25,953 nt of DNA from an uncultured Lachnospiraceae bacterium (GCA_910588405.1 CAJUPT010000053.1:1-25953), one strand, 5' to 3'; shown: positions 1 through 7,051, counted from the stretch's first letter. Made by a program: numbers and translations. Notes: a model not told the origin generated them from the sequence alone.

Positions 1-1
1 A

Positions 2-181
2 AGTGTTTTGGCGGAAGAAAGTGACCTGATTCAGTCGGAGGTTTATAAAAACAGCAGCCTTCTCATAAAACGCAATGACCATATCCTCTACTACAACTGT
101 ACCAATTATTATTTCGAAATTGAACAGAAGCTTAGCAAACGAAAGCAGGTTAAAAAAATTTCCGAATCATCTTCCTCGTAA
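2..181 (+). pseudogene. Transposase remnant (IS4/IS1634-like), 5' end outside window
   Basis: An open frame enters from the left edge and stops at 179-181. It encodes about 59 residues, including VLAEESDLIQSEVYKNS and then LYYNCTNYYFEIEQ. The second motif resembles the YYDCTNYYFEIE block that precedes the catalytic core in IS1634/IS4-type DDE transposases of Clostridia (recognised from memory, not searched). In intact relatives this block is followed by hundreds of residues starting with an EDG..KYGKSKEHRPNP-type segment. Here it runs straight into a basic and serine-rich tail (KLSKRKQVKK...SSSS) and a stop. The element is therefore truncated, internally deleted or frameshifted, and should not be active. 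How much of the N-terminal part survives cannot be seen. Confidence 0.7.
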
Positions 182-209
182 AAAAGACTATATTTCAAAA
201 CGAAGCAAT

Positions 210-248
210 ACCGCTGTAAAACCCTTGTAGAATGGGCACTACAGCGGT
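210..248 (+). terminator. Hairpin downstream of the transposase remnant
   Basis: ACCGCTGTA (210-218) pairs perfectly with TACAGCGGT (240-248). An inner CCC/GGG pair lies inside, and a weakly T-rich stretch follows. It may be the transposase terminator or a structured end of the insertion sequence. The T-run is poor, so the terminator call is tentative. The rest of 249-372 shows nothing recognisable. Confidence 0.4.
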
Positions 249-372
249 GATTTGTTTTCTCTGACTGTTAAAGACGGGATTGTAACAGCTGTCGGTGCGA
301 AAAGCAACGCTTTACGCTTCTCCATTCCCCCGAAGCGAATGGATTCAGACAAGCTCTTTGTTCTTCCTGACA

Positions 373-418
373 GAAAAAAGCCCCTCCCATCCGCAGCCAT
401 ACGCGCCGGATAAGAGGG
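373..418 (-). terminator. Rho-independent terminator of the AIM24-family gene
   Basis: On the minus strand a 12-bp stem (407-418 with 382-393, including two G-T pairs) closes a 13-nt loop. A run of six T follows (plus-strand A run at 374-379). It sits 23 bp after the stop codon of the gene at 441. Confidence 0.8.
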
Positions 419-440
419 ACTCTTAACATTTTTCGAATTT

Positions 441-1118
441 TTAATTCTTATTAGGCAATACCGCCGAAATCGCCCCCGCGAAGCCGCTGATGGGCATGGT
501 CTGCAATACGATATGCCCCGGGCCAGTCACCACGGTGTTAAACAGTCCTTCGCCGCCGAACAATGCGTTTTTCACGCCCTTGATACTTTTAATATCAATG
601 GAACAAGTAGCGTCTATCATGGCCAGATTTCCGGTATCCACGATCATCTGCTGGCCGGGGCCTAAATCATACTCCACGGAGGAGCCGTCAATTTCCAGAA
701 AAGCCATGCCGTGGCCGGACAGCTTCTGCATGATAAAGCCCTCGCCGCCGAAGAAGCCCGCTCCCAGCTTCTTCTGGAAGAAGACGGACAGCTCCACCCC
801 TTCCTCCGCCGCCAGAAACGCGGATTTCTGGGCGATCACCGGCCGGTCCGGCGTAATCTCCACCGCCCGGATCGCGCCGGGAAAGCTGGAAGCGAAAGCG
901 ATCATCCCGGGGCCGCCCTGAGCCGTGTAAATATTCTGGAACATGGATTCTCCGGAGAACATCCTCCCAAATGCCTTTCCGATGCCGCCCGCCGAGGTCT
1001 GCATCTCCATATTCGGGCTCATCCATACCATAGAGCCTTTCTCCGTAATCATACTCTCACCGGCACTTAAGTCACAGATGACCACCGGCATGGGTTCCCC
1101 CGTAATTTTATACTGCAT
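441..1118 (-). CDS. AIM24 / TIGR00266 family protein
   Basis: A 225-residue protein of the AIM24 (DUF124, TIGR00266) family. The fold is a glycine-rich beta structure seen in bacteria and in the mitochondrial protein Aim24. The bacterial role is not well defined. Family signs are the start MQYKITGEPMPVV, the glycine-rich GGIGKAFGRMFSGESMF segment at about residues 47-63, GGPGMIAF at about 71-78, and repeated G-x-G-F/G-G-E-G turns (GAGFFGGEGF, LFGGEGLF). There is no signal peptide or membrane helix. The reading frame extends four codons upstream to a GTG at 1130, but that GTG lies inside the AGGTGG ribosome binding site. The ATG at 1116-1118 is 7-8 nt from it and is the better start. A strong terminator follows. 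It appears to be a single-gene transcript, divergent from the bactofilin pair. Family is confident, function is not. Confidence 0.9.
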   Translation of the reverse strand: MQYKITGEPMPVVICDLSAGESMITEKGSMVWMSPNMEMQTSAGGIGKAFGRMFSGESMFQNIYTAQGGPGMIAFASSFPGAIRAVEITPDRPVIAQKSAFLAAEEGVELSVFFQKKLGAGFFGGEGFIMQKLSGHGMAFLEIDGSSVEYDLGPGQQMIVDTGNLAMIDATCSIDIKSIKGVKNALFGGEGLFNTVVTGPGHIVLQTMPISGFAGAISAVLPNKN

Positions 1119-1225
1119 ATTATCTTCCACCTTTCGTTTTTTTCAATTTTACTACAATGGAATTATGGTGTCAATTCGCTTTTCCATAAAGACAAAAACA
1201 AGGCAAAAACGCGACGGGCATTTCC

Positions 1226-1390
1226 CCTAGTGTACTGTCTGGTTTATATCTGGTAAAACTCCGCAGAATATTTTTCTGAGAGTGCTGTTTCACAAACGTA
1301 GGCGTAGCGGTGGCTACGCTGAGGCTTGTGGAGCAGTGCTATCAGGAAAATAGACAAGGAGGTTTGCCTGAATATGAGCCAGACACTACA
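1226..1390. repeat. Long imperfect hairpin repeat (MITE-like), 165 bp
   Basis: The two halves are imperfect reverse complements around an axis near 1310. The centre is perfect: GCGTAGC (1302-1308), loop GGTG, GCTACGC (1313-1319). Outer arms pair discontinuously, for example GTCTGG (1237-1242) with CCAGAC (1379-1384), TTTTCTGA with TCAGGAAAA, and CACAA with TTGTG. A 61-codon minus-strand frame (1244-1429) runs across it but looks like a by-product of the palindrome. Its left arm resembles 11767-11811 (34 of 45 positions identical without gaps). It is probably a small non-autonomous mobile or intergenic palindromic repeat. I do not recognise a named family. Confidence 0.65.
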
Positions 1391-1498
1391 CTGGCATGAT
1401 ACAGAATTAACATTTTCATCTGACAACACGTTTCCCCAGCCTGCCCTACCGAGGTAGTTTCCCGATTTTCAGTTTCCCGATTTTTTCATTTAATTGAC

Positions 1499-1527
1499 TT
1501 GTAAATATGCCTGTCCAATGATATAAC
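1499..1527 (+). promoter_or_regulatory. Probable sigma-A promoter of the bactofilin-M15 operon
   Basis: TTGTAA (1499-1504), a 17-nt spacer and TATAAC (1522-1527), with TG one base before the -10 (extended -10). It lies 45 bp before the bactofilin start, which has AAGGAG 8 nt upstream of its ATG. Confidence 0.55.
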
Positions 1528-1571
1528 TGGATAAATACGCCTAAAAACAGCCTGGGTAAGGAGATATTCCA

Positions 1572-2351
1572 ATGAAGAAGAACGAAAGTAATTTTAAAAA
1601 GGCGCTTAACGAGTTGTTGGGTAGCGGCTCCGAGGAGACGTCCGAAACCCAGAGGGAGCCTGAAACAGATTACCGGCAGACAGAGGAATCTCAGGAAGAT
1701 CAGATTTCAGAGGAACATAACATGGAGGAAGAACATACGCCGGAAGCCTACGATACGGAAGAACCTGCCGCGGCAGAGCCCGTTCCGGAAGAACCGGTTT
1801 CTGACAGTCAGCTTCCGGAAGAGACCGCTTCCGCCGCGGAACCTCCGGTTCTCTCCGAAAGGAATTCCGATATCTCCGCTCCCTGTCCCGCAGTGCCTGA
1901 AAAACCGGTATATGAAGCCGTGATCACGCCGGACGTAATTATCAACGGTAATATTATCGCTGGCTCCAACCTTAAAATACTGGGAAAAGTATTCGGAAAC
2001 GTAGACTGCGAGGGAACCATCGTGCTGTCAGGCAGCATCGAGGGCGACGTCAGCGCAGAGAAACTGCGTTTTTTGACAGGAGGCATTCAAGGAAATGTCT
2101 CAGTCAAACGGGATATTACAGCTGAAAAAGGCACCCGCGTCAAAGGAGACGTCAATGCCCAGAGCGCCGTGCTCAGCGGCGATATGCAGGGTGAGCTGAT
2201 TGTCCGCGAAAATCTGGAGCTGAGGGAAACCTCGTCCGTTTTCGGAAATATCAAGGCCCGGGGCATTGCCATTTACAACGGCTCCAGAATCAAGGGTATG
2301 CTGGACATCGGAGGAGAAGTAGAAGAAATGAGAACAGAGAATGAAAGCTGA
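1572..2351 (+). CDS. Bactofilin family (polymer-forming cytoskeletal) protein
   Basis: A 259-residue protein with two parts. Residues 1-116 are hydrophilic, rich in Glu and Pro, low in complexity and probably disordered. Residues 117-250 form the bactofilin (DUF583) right-handed beta-helix, visible as short repeats spaced about 18-20 residues with INGNI, LKILGKVFGNVDCEG, IVLSGSIEGDVSAEK and SRIKGMLDIGG. Bactofilins assemble nucleotide-free filaments, often at the membrane, that position cell-wall enzymes. The acidic N-terminal arm is longer than in many bactofilins, where it is typically a short tail. There is no membrane helix of its own. The gene overlaps the next one by 11 bp, so the two are almost certainly cotranscribed and translationally coupled. 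This suggests the filament organises the M15 peptidase. Confidence 0.9.
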   Translation: MKKNESNFKKALNELLGSGSEETSETQREPETDYRQTEESQEDQISEEHNMEEEHTPEAYDTEEPAAAEPVPEEPVSDSQLPEETASAAEPPVLSERNSDISAPCPAVPEKPVYEAVITPDVIINGNIIAGSNLKILGKVFGNVDCEGTIVLSGSIEGDVSAEKLRFLTGGIQGNVSVKRDITAEKGTRVKGDVNAQSAVLSGDMQGELIVRENLELRETSSVFGNIKARGIAIYNGSRIKGMLDIGGEVEEMRTENES

Positions 2352-3243
2352 AGCCCGTTACTGGGGCAGCGTGCAGTTTTATAAGCATTTGATTCTCACT
2401 GTGACGGCACTGATGATACTTGTGCCGAACGTCGGCCTGATGACCTTGCTGATCCGGCATTACAGGCTGAAACAGGATTATCAGGCCGCTGCCGCCGAAC
2501 AAACGGCTTATATAAACCAGCTTGAAGAAAAACTGGCGTATTTTTTGGAAGATACAATAAATAGAGATATTGATCCTGACACAAAGGGATCACAGCTTGT
2601 ACCGGACACACCGGGTCAGAGTACTATAACCGATGCGGACATGCTGTCGATTCCTTTTTCTGTGGATTTGACAGACTGGAGATATATTCTGGTAAACGAT
2701 CAGCACCCTCTGGCTGAATCTTTTCAACCCGAACTGGTTGAGACAAGAAACGAAAAACTGATACATAAAAAAATCAGAGCTTCCCTGGAGCTGATGCTGG
2801 ATGACGCGAAGAAAGAAGGTCTGGACATCATCATCTGTTCCGCTTACCGGGATTATGAGCACCAGGCCCGGCTGGTGGCGGAATCCATGGAAAAACTGAT
2901 GAAGATGGGACATAACTACACGGAAGCTCACTGGCAGACCAAACTGAATCTGGCGCTGGTGGGAACCAGCGAACATCATACCGGCCTGGCCGTGGATCTG
3001 GTAGGTACCGATTATCAGACGCTGGACGAAAAGCAGGCCGATACGCCGGAGGCCAAATGGCTGGCGGAACACGCCTATGAATATGGATTTATCCTGCGCT
3101 ACCCCGAAGGCAAAGAAAACATCACCGGCATCATTTACGAATCCTGGCACTTCCGCTATGTGGGCAGAACGGCGGCAGCTTTTATAACAGAGAATCAGCT
3201 GTGCCTGGAAGAATTTATTGAGCTGGCAAAAAAGCAGAAATAA
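2341..3243 (+). CDS. Membrane-anchored M15 (VanY-like) peptidase
   Basis: A 300-residue protein of peptidase family M15B (VanY/DdcY D,D-carboxypeptidase type). Residues 18-36 form one membrane helix. Residues about 42-70 are charged and probably helical (coiled stalk). The catalytic domain covers about 115-295. The zinc-site motif SxHxxGxAxD is complete: S210, H212, G215, A217, D219. The second motif E267-S-W-H270 supplies the catalytic Glu and third zinc ligand. SAYRDYEHQARLV is the family's substrate-site segment. The predicted topology places the enzyme outside the membrane, where it would trim D-Ala from peptidoglycan stem peptides. Substrate is inferred from family. The start overlaps the bactofilin stop by 11 bp and has only a weak ribosome site, consistent with coupled translation. 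A perfect terminator follows at once. Confidence 0.9.
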   Translation: MKAEARYWGSVQFYKHLILTVTALMILVPNVGLMTLLIRHYRLKQDYQAAAAEQTAYINQLEEKLAYFLEDTINRDIDPDTKGSQLVPDTPGQSTITDADMLSIPFSVDLTDWRYILVNDQHPLAESFQPELVETRNEKLIHKKIRASLELMLDDAKKEGLDIIICSAYRDYEHQARLVAESMEKLMKMGHNYTEAHWQTKLNLALVGTSEHHTGLAVDLVGTDYQTLDEKQADTPEAKWLAEHAYEYGFILRYPEGKENITGIIYESWHFRYVGRTAAAFITENQLCLEEFIELAKKQK

Positions 3244-3246
3244 AAG

Positions 3247-3278
3247 AGGAGCCATGGTCCAAGCCATGGCTCCTTTTT
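3247..3278 (+). terminator. Terminator of the bactofilin-M15 operon
   Basis: A perfect 11-bp stem, AGGAGCCATGG (3247-3257) with CCATGGCTCCT (3264-3274), with a 6-nt loop and T-run to 3278. It starts 3 bp after the stop codon. Confidence 0.9.
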
Positions 3279-3336
3279 CCAGTCTTCCAATTTTATAATC
3301 CGACAAAACGTGCCACCACCGGGTACTTCGTAATGC

Positions 3337-3367
3337 AAAAATATGGACAACAACCCGCCGTCCATAT
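3337..3367 (-). terminator. Terminator downstream of tRNA-Val
   Basis: On the minus strand ATATGGAC (3360-3367) pairs perfectly with GTCCATAT (3341-3348), followed by a T-run (plus-strand AAAA at 3337-3340). It lies 31 bp beyond the 3' end of the tRNA. Confidence 0.7.
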
Positions 3368-3397
3368 CCCTGTGACTACCCATTTATGTATCTGACA

Positions 3398-3471
3398 TGG
3401 AAGCAATGGGGCTCGAACCCATGACCTCTCGCGTGTGAGGCGAACGCTCATCCCAGCTGAGCTATGCTTCC
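3398..3471 (-). tRNA. tRNA-Val (CAC)
   Basis: The minus strand folds into a full 74-nt cloverleaf: acceptor GGAAGCA/TGCTTCC, D stem GCTC/GAGC, anticodon stem TTCGC/GCGAG around loop CTCACAC, T stem ATGGG/CCCAT with TTCGAGC, and discriminator A. The anticodon is CAC, which reads the valine codon GUG. The 3' CCA is not encoded (ATG follows the acceptor stem on this strand, the A being the discriminator), so it must be added by the nucleotidyltransferase. The gene has its own promoter at 3525-3552, a leader hairpin and a terminator, so it appears to be a single-tRNA unit. Confidence 0.95.
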
Positions 3472-3477
3472 TTTAGT

Positions 3478-3507
3478 CCGGCATCCCATATAGATATGAG
3501 ATGCCGG
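3478..3507. other. Strong hairpin in the tRNA-Val leader
   Basis: CCGGCATCCCAT (3478-3489) pairs with ATGAGATGCCGG (3496-3507), a 12-bp stem with one G-T pair and a 6-nt loop. It lies between the tRNA promoter and the mature 5' end of the tRNA, 7 bp from that end. On the plus strand it is followed by ATTTTTA, so it could also act as a backup terminator for plus-strand transcription running towards groL. Confidence 0.6.
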
Positions 3508-3524
3508 ATTTTTAAACTACACTC

Positions 3525-3552
3525 ATTATAGCACTTTTCCCGAAAAAAGCAA
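3525..3552 (-). promoter_or_regulatory. Sigma-A promoter of tRNA-Val
   Basis: On the minus strand TTGCTT (3547-3552), a 16-nt spacer and a consensus TATAAT (3525-3530). The predicted transcript starts near 3518, about 47 nt before the mature tRNA. Confidence 0.7.
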
Positions 3553-3603
3553 CTGCCAATTATAATTTTACAATCGCCCTTTCCGCTGTGTTCAGCGACT
3601 AGC

Positions 3604-5226
3604 TTACATCATTCCGCCCATGCCGGGGTTTGCTGCCATCGGCGGTTCGGGCTCTTTGATATTTGCCACTACGGACTCGGTGGTCAGCAATGTGGATGCA
3701 ACGCTGGTAGCGTTCTGCAGGGCGCTTCTGGTAACTTTCGCAGGGTCCAGAATACCCTTATCTACCATGTTTACATACTCCTCGCTCAGCACGTCGAAGC
3801 CTACGCCTGCCTCAGACTCTCTTACCTTATTGATAATCACGGAGCCTTCCAGGCCCGCATTCGCAGCGATATGGAACAGAGGGGATTCCAGAGCCTTCAA
3901 TACTAACTGAGCGCCTGTCTTCTCGTCGCCTTCCAGCGTATCGGCCAGTACCGCAACCTTCTTAGCCGCATGGATATAAGCGGAACCGCCGCCTGCGACG
4001 ATACCCTCTTCCACTGCTGCCTTGGTGGCTGCCAGAGCATCTTCCATACGAAGCTTGTGCTCTTTCATCTCGGTCTCGGTGGCTGCGCCTACGCGGATTA
4101 CGGCTACGCCGCCTGCCAGCTTCGCCAGTCTCTCCTGTAATTTCTCTTTGTCATACTCGGAAGAGGTCTCCTCCAAAGTCGCTCTGATCTGTGCGATTCT
4201 GTCAGAGATGGCCTGCTGTGTGCCTTCGCCGTCCACAATGATGGTGCTTTCCTTCTGTACTTTAACGGATTTCGCACGGCCCAGCATATCCATCGTCGCC
4301 TCCTTCAGCTCATAACCCAGCTCGGAGGAAATCACGGTGCCGCCTGTCAGTACTGCGATATCCTGCAGCATCTCTTTTCTTCTGTCGCCATAGCCGGGAG
4401 CCTTAACACCCACAACGGTGAAAGTACCGCGCAGCTTGTTTACGATCAGGGTGGTCAGCGCCTCGCCCTCGATATCCTCGGCGATAATCAGAAGCTTCGC
4501 GCCGCTCTGTACCACCTGCTCTAAGATCGGCAGGATTTCCTGTACGTTGGAAATCTTCTTATCGGTAATCAGCACGTAGGGATTGTCCAGTACGGCTTCC
4601 ATTTTTTCCATGTTGGTGCACATATAAGCGGACAGATAACCGCGGTCAAACTGCATACCTTCCACCAGATCCAGCTCTGTGTGCATGGTCTTGGACTCCT
4701 CAATAGTGATCACGCCGTCTTTGGATACCTTCTCCATAGCGTCAGCAACCATCTCGCCTACGGTCTCGTCGCCTGCGGAGATCGCGGCAACCTTGCTGAT
4801 CTGCTCTTTATTGGAAATCGGGCTGCTCATCTCAGCGATGGCCTTTACAGCCTCGTCGGTAGCCTTTCTCATACCTTTTCTCAGAATAATCGGGTTCGCG
4901 CCTGCCGCCAGGTTCTTCATGCCTGCGTTGATCATCGCCTGTGCCAGTACGGTGGCGGTGGTGGTGCCGTCGCCGGCCACGTCGTTGGTCTTTGTGGCAA
5001 CCTCTTTTACCAGCTGTGCGCCCATGTTCTCAAAGGCGTCCGCCAGCTCGATTTCCTTTGCGATGGTTACGCCGTCGTTGGTGATCAGCGGCGTGCCGTA
5101 GGACTTATCCAGGACAACGTTTCTTCCTTTCGGGCCTAAGGTTACTCTTACGGTATTCGCTAATTTATTTACGCCGGTTTCCAGGGCGGCTCTGGCGTCT
5201 GCGCCATATTTCAGATCTTTTGCCAT
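3604..5226 (-). CDS. groL: Chaperonin GroEL (Hsp60)
   Basis: A 540-residue GroEL, the usual length. It forms the double-ring ATP-driven cage that refolds proteins together with GroES in the cytoplasm. Nucleotide-site motifs are present: LGPKGRNVVLDKS (residues 31-43) and AGDGTTTATVLAQ (about 84-96). So are the apical-domain region and the typical GGM-rich C-terminal tail ending NPGMGGMM. The start MAKDLKYG is preceded by AGGAGG 11 nt upstream. It follows groES after 191 bp that carry a repeat copy and two hairpins. It should be controlled by the CIRCE operator before groES. No clear terminator is visible after the stop, so some readthrough into the tRNA unit is possible. Confidence 0.98.
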   Translation of the reverse strand: MAKDLKYGADARAALETGVNKLANTVRVTLGPKGRNVVLDKSYGTPLITNDGVTIAKEIELADAFENMGAQLVKEVATKTNDVAGDGTTTATVLAQAMINAGMKNLAAGANPIILRKGMRKATDEAVKAIAEMSSPISNKEQISKVAAISAGDETVGEMVADAMEKVSKDGVITIEESKTMHTELDLVEGMQFDRGYLSAYMCTNMEKMEAVLDNPYVLITDKKISNVQEILPILEQVVQSGAKLLIIAEDIEGEALTTLIVNKLRGTFTVVGVKAPGYGDRRKEMLQDIAVLTGGTVISSELGYELKEATMDMLGRAKSVKVQKESTIIVDGEGTQQAISDRIAQIRATLEETSSEYDKEKLQERLAKLAGGVAVIRVGAATETEMKEHKLRMEDALAATKAAVEEGIVAGGGSAYIHAAKKVAVLADTLEGDEKTGAQLVLKALESPLFHIAANAGLEGSVIINKVRESEAGVGFDVLSEEYVNMVDKGILDPAKVTRSALQNATSVASTLLTTESVVANIKEPEPPMAANPGMGGMM

Positions 5227-5255
5227 GACTTTTCATTCCTCCTGATTTTCAGTCC

Positions 5256-5273
5256 CCCGGGCTTTTTCCCGGG
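5256..5273. other. Hairpin just upstream of the groL ribosome binding site
   Basis: CCCGGG (5256-5261) and CCCGGG (5268-5273) form a GC-only stem around a 6-nt loop, about 15 bp upstream of the groL AGGAGG. It could protect the 5' end of a processed groL mRNA. That role is an inference. Confidence 0.5.
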
Positions 5274-5307
5274 TTGATACTGTTTATTGTGAAATTATCA
5301 AAATTTT

Positions 5308-5387
5308 ATTCCCGCGAACAACGAGCCAAGCAGACGTGCTGAATGCCCTGAGGGTATGCACGGATATTTGGCGACTGCCGCGAGGGT
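5308..5387. repeat. Intergenic palindromic repeat A, copy 1 (groES-groL gap)
   Basis: An 80-bp imperfect palindrome running from ATTCCCGCGAACAACGAGCC to TTTGGCGACTGCCGCGAGGG. It shares both ends with copies at 6901-6960 and 22757-22820. This copy has the longest apical part: CGTGC/GCACG and ATGCCC/GGGTAT extend the stem to a 3-nt loop. It lies inside the groESL transcript. All three copies have the same orientation relative to a downstream minus-strand gene. Confidence 0.75.
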
Positions 5388-5419
5388 GAAATTACCCGTA
5401 GCTTACTGCGGGGTATTTC
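5388..5419. other. Hairpin at the end of groES
   Basis: GAAAT (5388-5392) pairs with ATTTC (5415-5419), and CCCG/CGGG pairs inside across a 2-nt mismatch. It overlaps the groES stop codon. No T-run follows on the minus strand, so it is not a full terminator. With repeat A it makes the groES-groL gap highly structured and could change the groES:groL ratio. Confidence 0.45.
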
Positions 5420-5705
5420 ACTTCTCAACGATCGCTACGATGTCGTTCTGACGTACAACGATAAATTCTTCCTCTTCCAGCTTCACTTCCGTGCCTGCAT
5501 ATTTGGAATAGATCACTACGTCGCCGGGCTTTACCATCATCGTAACTTCCTTGCCGTCTACCATACCGCCGGGGCCAACTGCGATCACTTCTGCTTCCTG
5601 GGGTTTTTCCTTCTCAGCGCCGGCAATCACGATACCGGACTTGGTGGTCACTTCTGCGTCTTTTTGCTTTAAAATAACTTTGTCGCCTAATGGTACTAAT
5701 TTCAT
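5418..5705 (-). CDS. groES: Co-chaperonin GroES (Hsp10)
   Basis: A 95-residue GroES, the usual length, which forms the heptameric lid of the GroEL cage. It begins MKLVPLGDKVILKQKDAE. The mobile-loop segment is EVTTKSGIVIAG (about residues 17-28), followed by VIAVGPGG and VKPGDVVIYSKYAGTEVK, and it ends DIVAIVEK. The frame is open for 12 more codons upstream to 5741, but that would start inside the CIRCE operator. The ATG at 5703-5705 with AGGAGG upstream is clearly the start. It is the first gene of the groES-groL operon. Confidence 0.97.
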   Translation of the reverse strand: MKLVPLGDKVILKQKDAEVTTKSGIVIAGAEKEKPQEAEVIAVGPGGMVDGKEVTMMVKPGDVVIYSKYAGTEVKLEEEEFIVVRQNDIVAIVEK

Positions 5706-5730
5706 AATTCTGATTCCTCCTGTTTGATTA

Positions 5731-5757
5731 TTAGCACTCATTTCCTCCGAGTGCTAA
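5731..5757. promoter_or_regulatory. CIRCE operator (HrcA binding site)
   Basis: TTAGCACTC (5731-5739), nine bases, then GAGTGCTAA (5749-5757): a perfect match to the CIRCE inverted repeat. HrcA bound here represses groESL until heat stress. It lies just downstream of the -10 box and 26 bp upstream of the groES ATG. Confidence 0.97.
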
Positions 5758-5768
5758 CGACTGGTTAT

Positions 5769-5797
5769 ATATTAGTGGAATTGCAGTTGAAATGCAA
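5769..5797 (-). promoter_or_regulatory. Sigma-A promoter of groES-groL
   Basis: On the minus strand TTGCAT (5792-5797), a 17-nt spacer and TAATAT (5769-5774). CIRCE begins 11 bp downstream of the -10, the usual arrangement for HrcA repression. The rest of 5798-6038 is AT-rich with no supportable gene. Confidence 0.7.
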
Positions 5798-6038
5798 CAG
5801 CCTAAATATCGCTTATTTTTTATATTTCATGGTATTTTATCCATTTTTCTCATGTTTACTCTTTATTTTATGCTTTATCGCTTTTATTTATCCGTTCCAC
5901 AAAGCGGCCTCATATTACAAATGTCCCGTCTCTTCATTCACGGTTCGGCAGTTCTGAAAAAACCAGATAGAAAAAATCAGCGTTTTTACATAAAACCTTT
6001 GGCCCAATGTGCGAATACATTCACCGCCTTTCCGGTTA

Positions 6039-6839
6039 TCAAATCCAGTGATTTCTGACGCAGGCTTTGTAGATCCCATCCTCATAAACAGACTCCGTAT
6101 GATCGTCGCACAGCGCTAAAATCTCTTCGGAGCTGTTCCCCATGGCGATGCCGTGTCCCACGAAGGAAAGCATCTCGTAATCGTTCATGCTGTCGCCGAA
6201 GGCAACGGTGTCTTCTCTATTTATTCCCAGTTTTTCCAGGATATATGCAATGCCGGTGGCCTTTGAAAAGCCTTTCGGCACAAATTCCGCTGATTTGCCG
6301 GAGTCGATTACAGTGACCCAGGCAGAAGCCCGGCGCAGAAGCTTCTGACGACGTTCAGACGCCTCCTTTGGAAAGCGGACGGTCATCTTGCTGATCTCCC
6401 AGCTTTGCCCGAATATGGGTTTCAGCAGATCGTCCAGCTGCCTCAAACGCTTCTGATAGTAGGCATAGAGCTGGGAATCCGGCGCCGGCGGATCGCAATA
6501 CAGCGCGTCCTTCCCTTCCAGAATCGCCAGACCCCCCTCCTGCCTCACAAGCCCCATCAGATGATACACAGTCTCCGCATCCATCCGGTGGTAATACAGC
6601 TCCCTCCCATGATAGATAATCTGGGTGCCGCAGCCGAGGATCATGCCGTCAAAATGAAGCGCCCGCAAAGGCTGTTCCACTGCGCAGTTTACCCGTCCGG
6701 TACAGATAAAAATCCTGTGCCCGTTCTCCCGCAGCTTTTTTAAAGCCAGCTTTGTGCTTCCCGGAAGCTCCTCCGAGCGTTCCCGGTCATACAATGTACC
6801 GTCAATATCAAAAAAAATGGCTTTCCTTCCAGTATCCAC
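6039..6839 (-). CDS. Cof-type HAD-IIB family phosphatase
   Basis: A 266-residue HAD-superfamily hydrolase of the Cof/IIB type. These are cytoplasmic, Mg-dependent phosphatases acting on sugar phosphates or similar small molecules. Motif I is FFDIDGTL, with nucleophile D11 and acid/base D13. Motif II is FICTGR. The C-terminal motif VAFGDSMNDYEML gives the metal-binding Asp residues. The middle part (about 85-190) is the IIB-type cap. The start is GTG (6837-6839), with AGGAGG five bases upstream. Repeat A copy 2 lies 61 bp upstream of the start, and there is no clear promoter box. The substrate cannot be predicted. Confidence 0.9.
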   Translation of the reverse strand: MDTGRKAIFFDIDGTLYDRERSEELPGSTKLALKKLRENGHRIFICTGRVNCAVEQPLRALHFDGMILGCGTQIIYHGRELYYHRMDAETVYHLMGLVRQEGGLAILEGKDALYCDPPAPDSQLYAYYQKRLRQLDDLLKPIFGQSWEISKMTVRFPKEASERRQKLLRRASAWVTVIDSGKSAEFVPKGFSKATGIAYILEKLGINREDTVAFGDSMNDYEMLSFVGHGIAMGNSSEEILALCDDHTESVYEDGIYKACVRNHWI

Positions 6840-6900
6840 AGGCGCCTCCTGTCATTCAAAAGGTTTTATGATGATATCAGCAAAACTGACATAGACGTTT

Positions 6901-6960
6901 ATTCCCGCGAGCGACGAGCCAAGCGGCTGCTTGCAGACATTTGGCGACTGCCGCAGGGGT
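6901..6960. repeat. Intergenic palindromic repeat A, copy 2
   Basis: A 60-bp short form of repeat A, running from ATTCCCGCGAGCGACGAGCC to TTTGGCGACTGCCGCAGGGG. The apical part differs from copy 1. It lies upstream of the HAD gene in the same orientation as the other copies. Confidence 0.75.
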
Positions 6961-7022
6961 ATTTGATTGTGAAGGTTTTGTTACAAATTTCTGAAATTCA
7001 TATTAAATTATCTGTTTATCCC

Positions 7023-7051
7023 TTCCCATTTTCCCGCCTTCGTATTACAAT
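7023..7051 (+). promoter_or_regulatory. Possible promoter of the small membrane protein gene
   Basis: TTCCCA (7023-7028), a 17-nt spacer and TACAAT (7046-7051), 48 bp before the ATG at 7099. The -35 is poor, so the call rests mainly on the -10 and its position. Confidence 0.35.

Noticed and set aside
490..921. Plus-strand frame opposite the AIM24-family gene
   Set aside because: Shadow of a GC-rich real gene; no ribosome site and no plausible protein.
1244..1429. 61-codon minus-strand gene over the hairpin element
   Set aside because: No ribosome site, and the frame covers a palindrome. Composition is not protein-like apart from the last few codons, so it was recorded as a repeat instead.
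5706..5741. Extended N-terminus for GroES (107 residues)
   Set aside because: It would start inside the CIRCE operator. The ATG at 5703-5705 has a proper ribosome site and matches all GroES proteins.
5724..6058. Two overlapping plus-strand frames of 77 and 88 codons
   Set aside because: They lie in AT-rich promoter DNA next to CIRCE, have no ribosome site and resemble nothing known to me.
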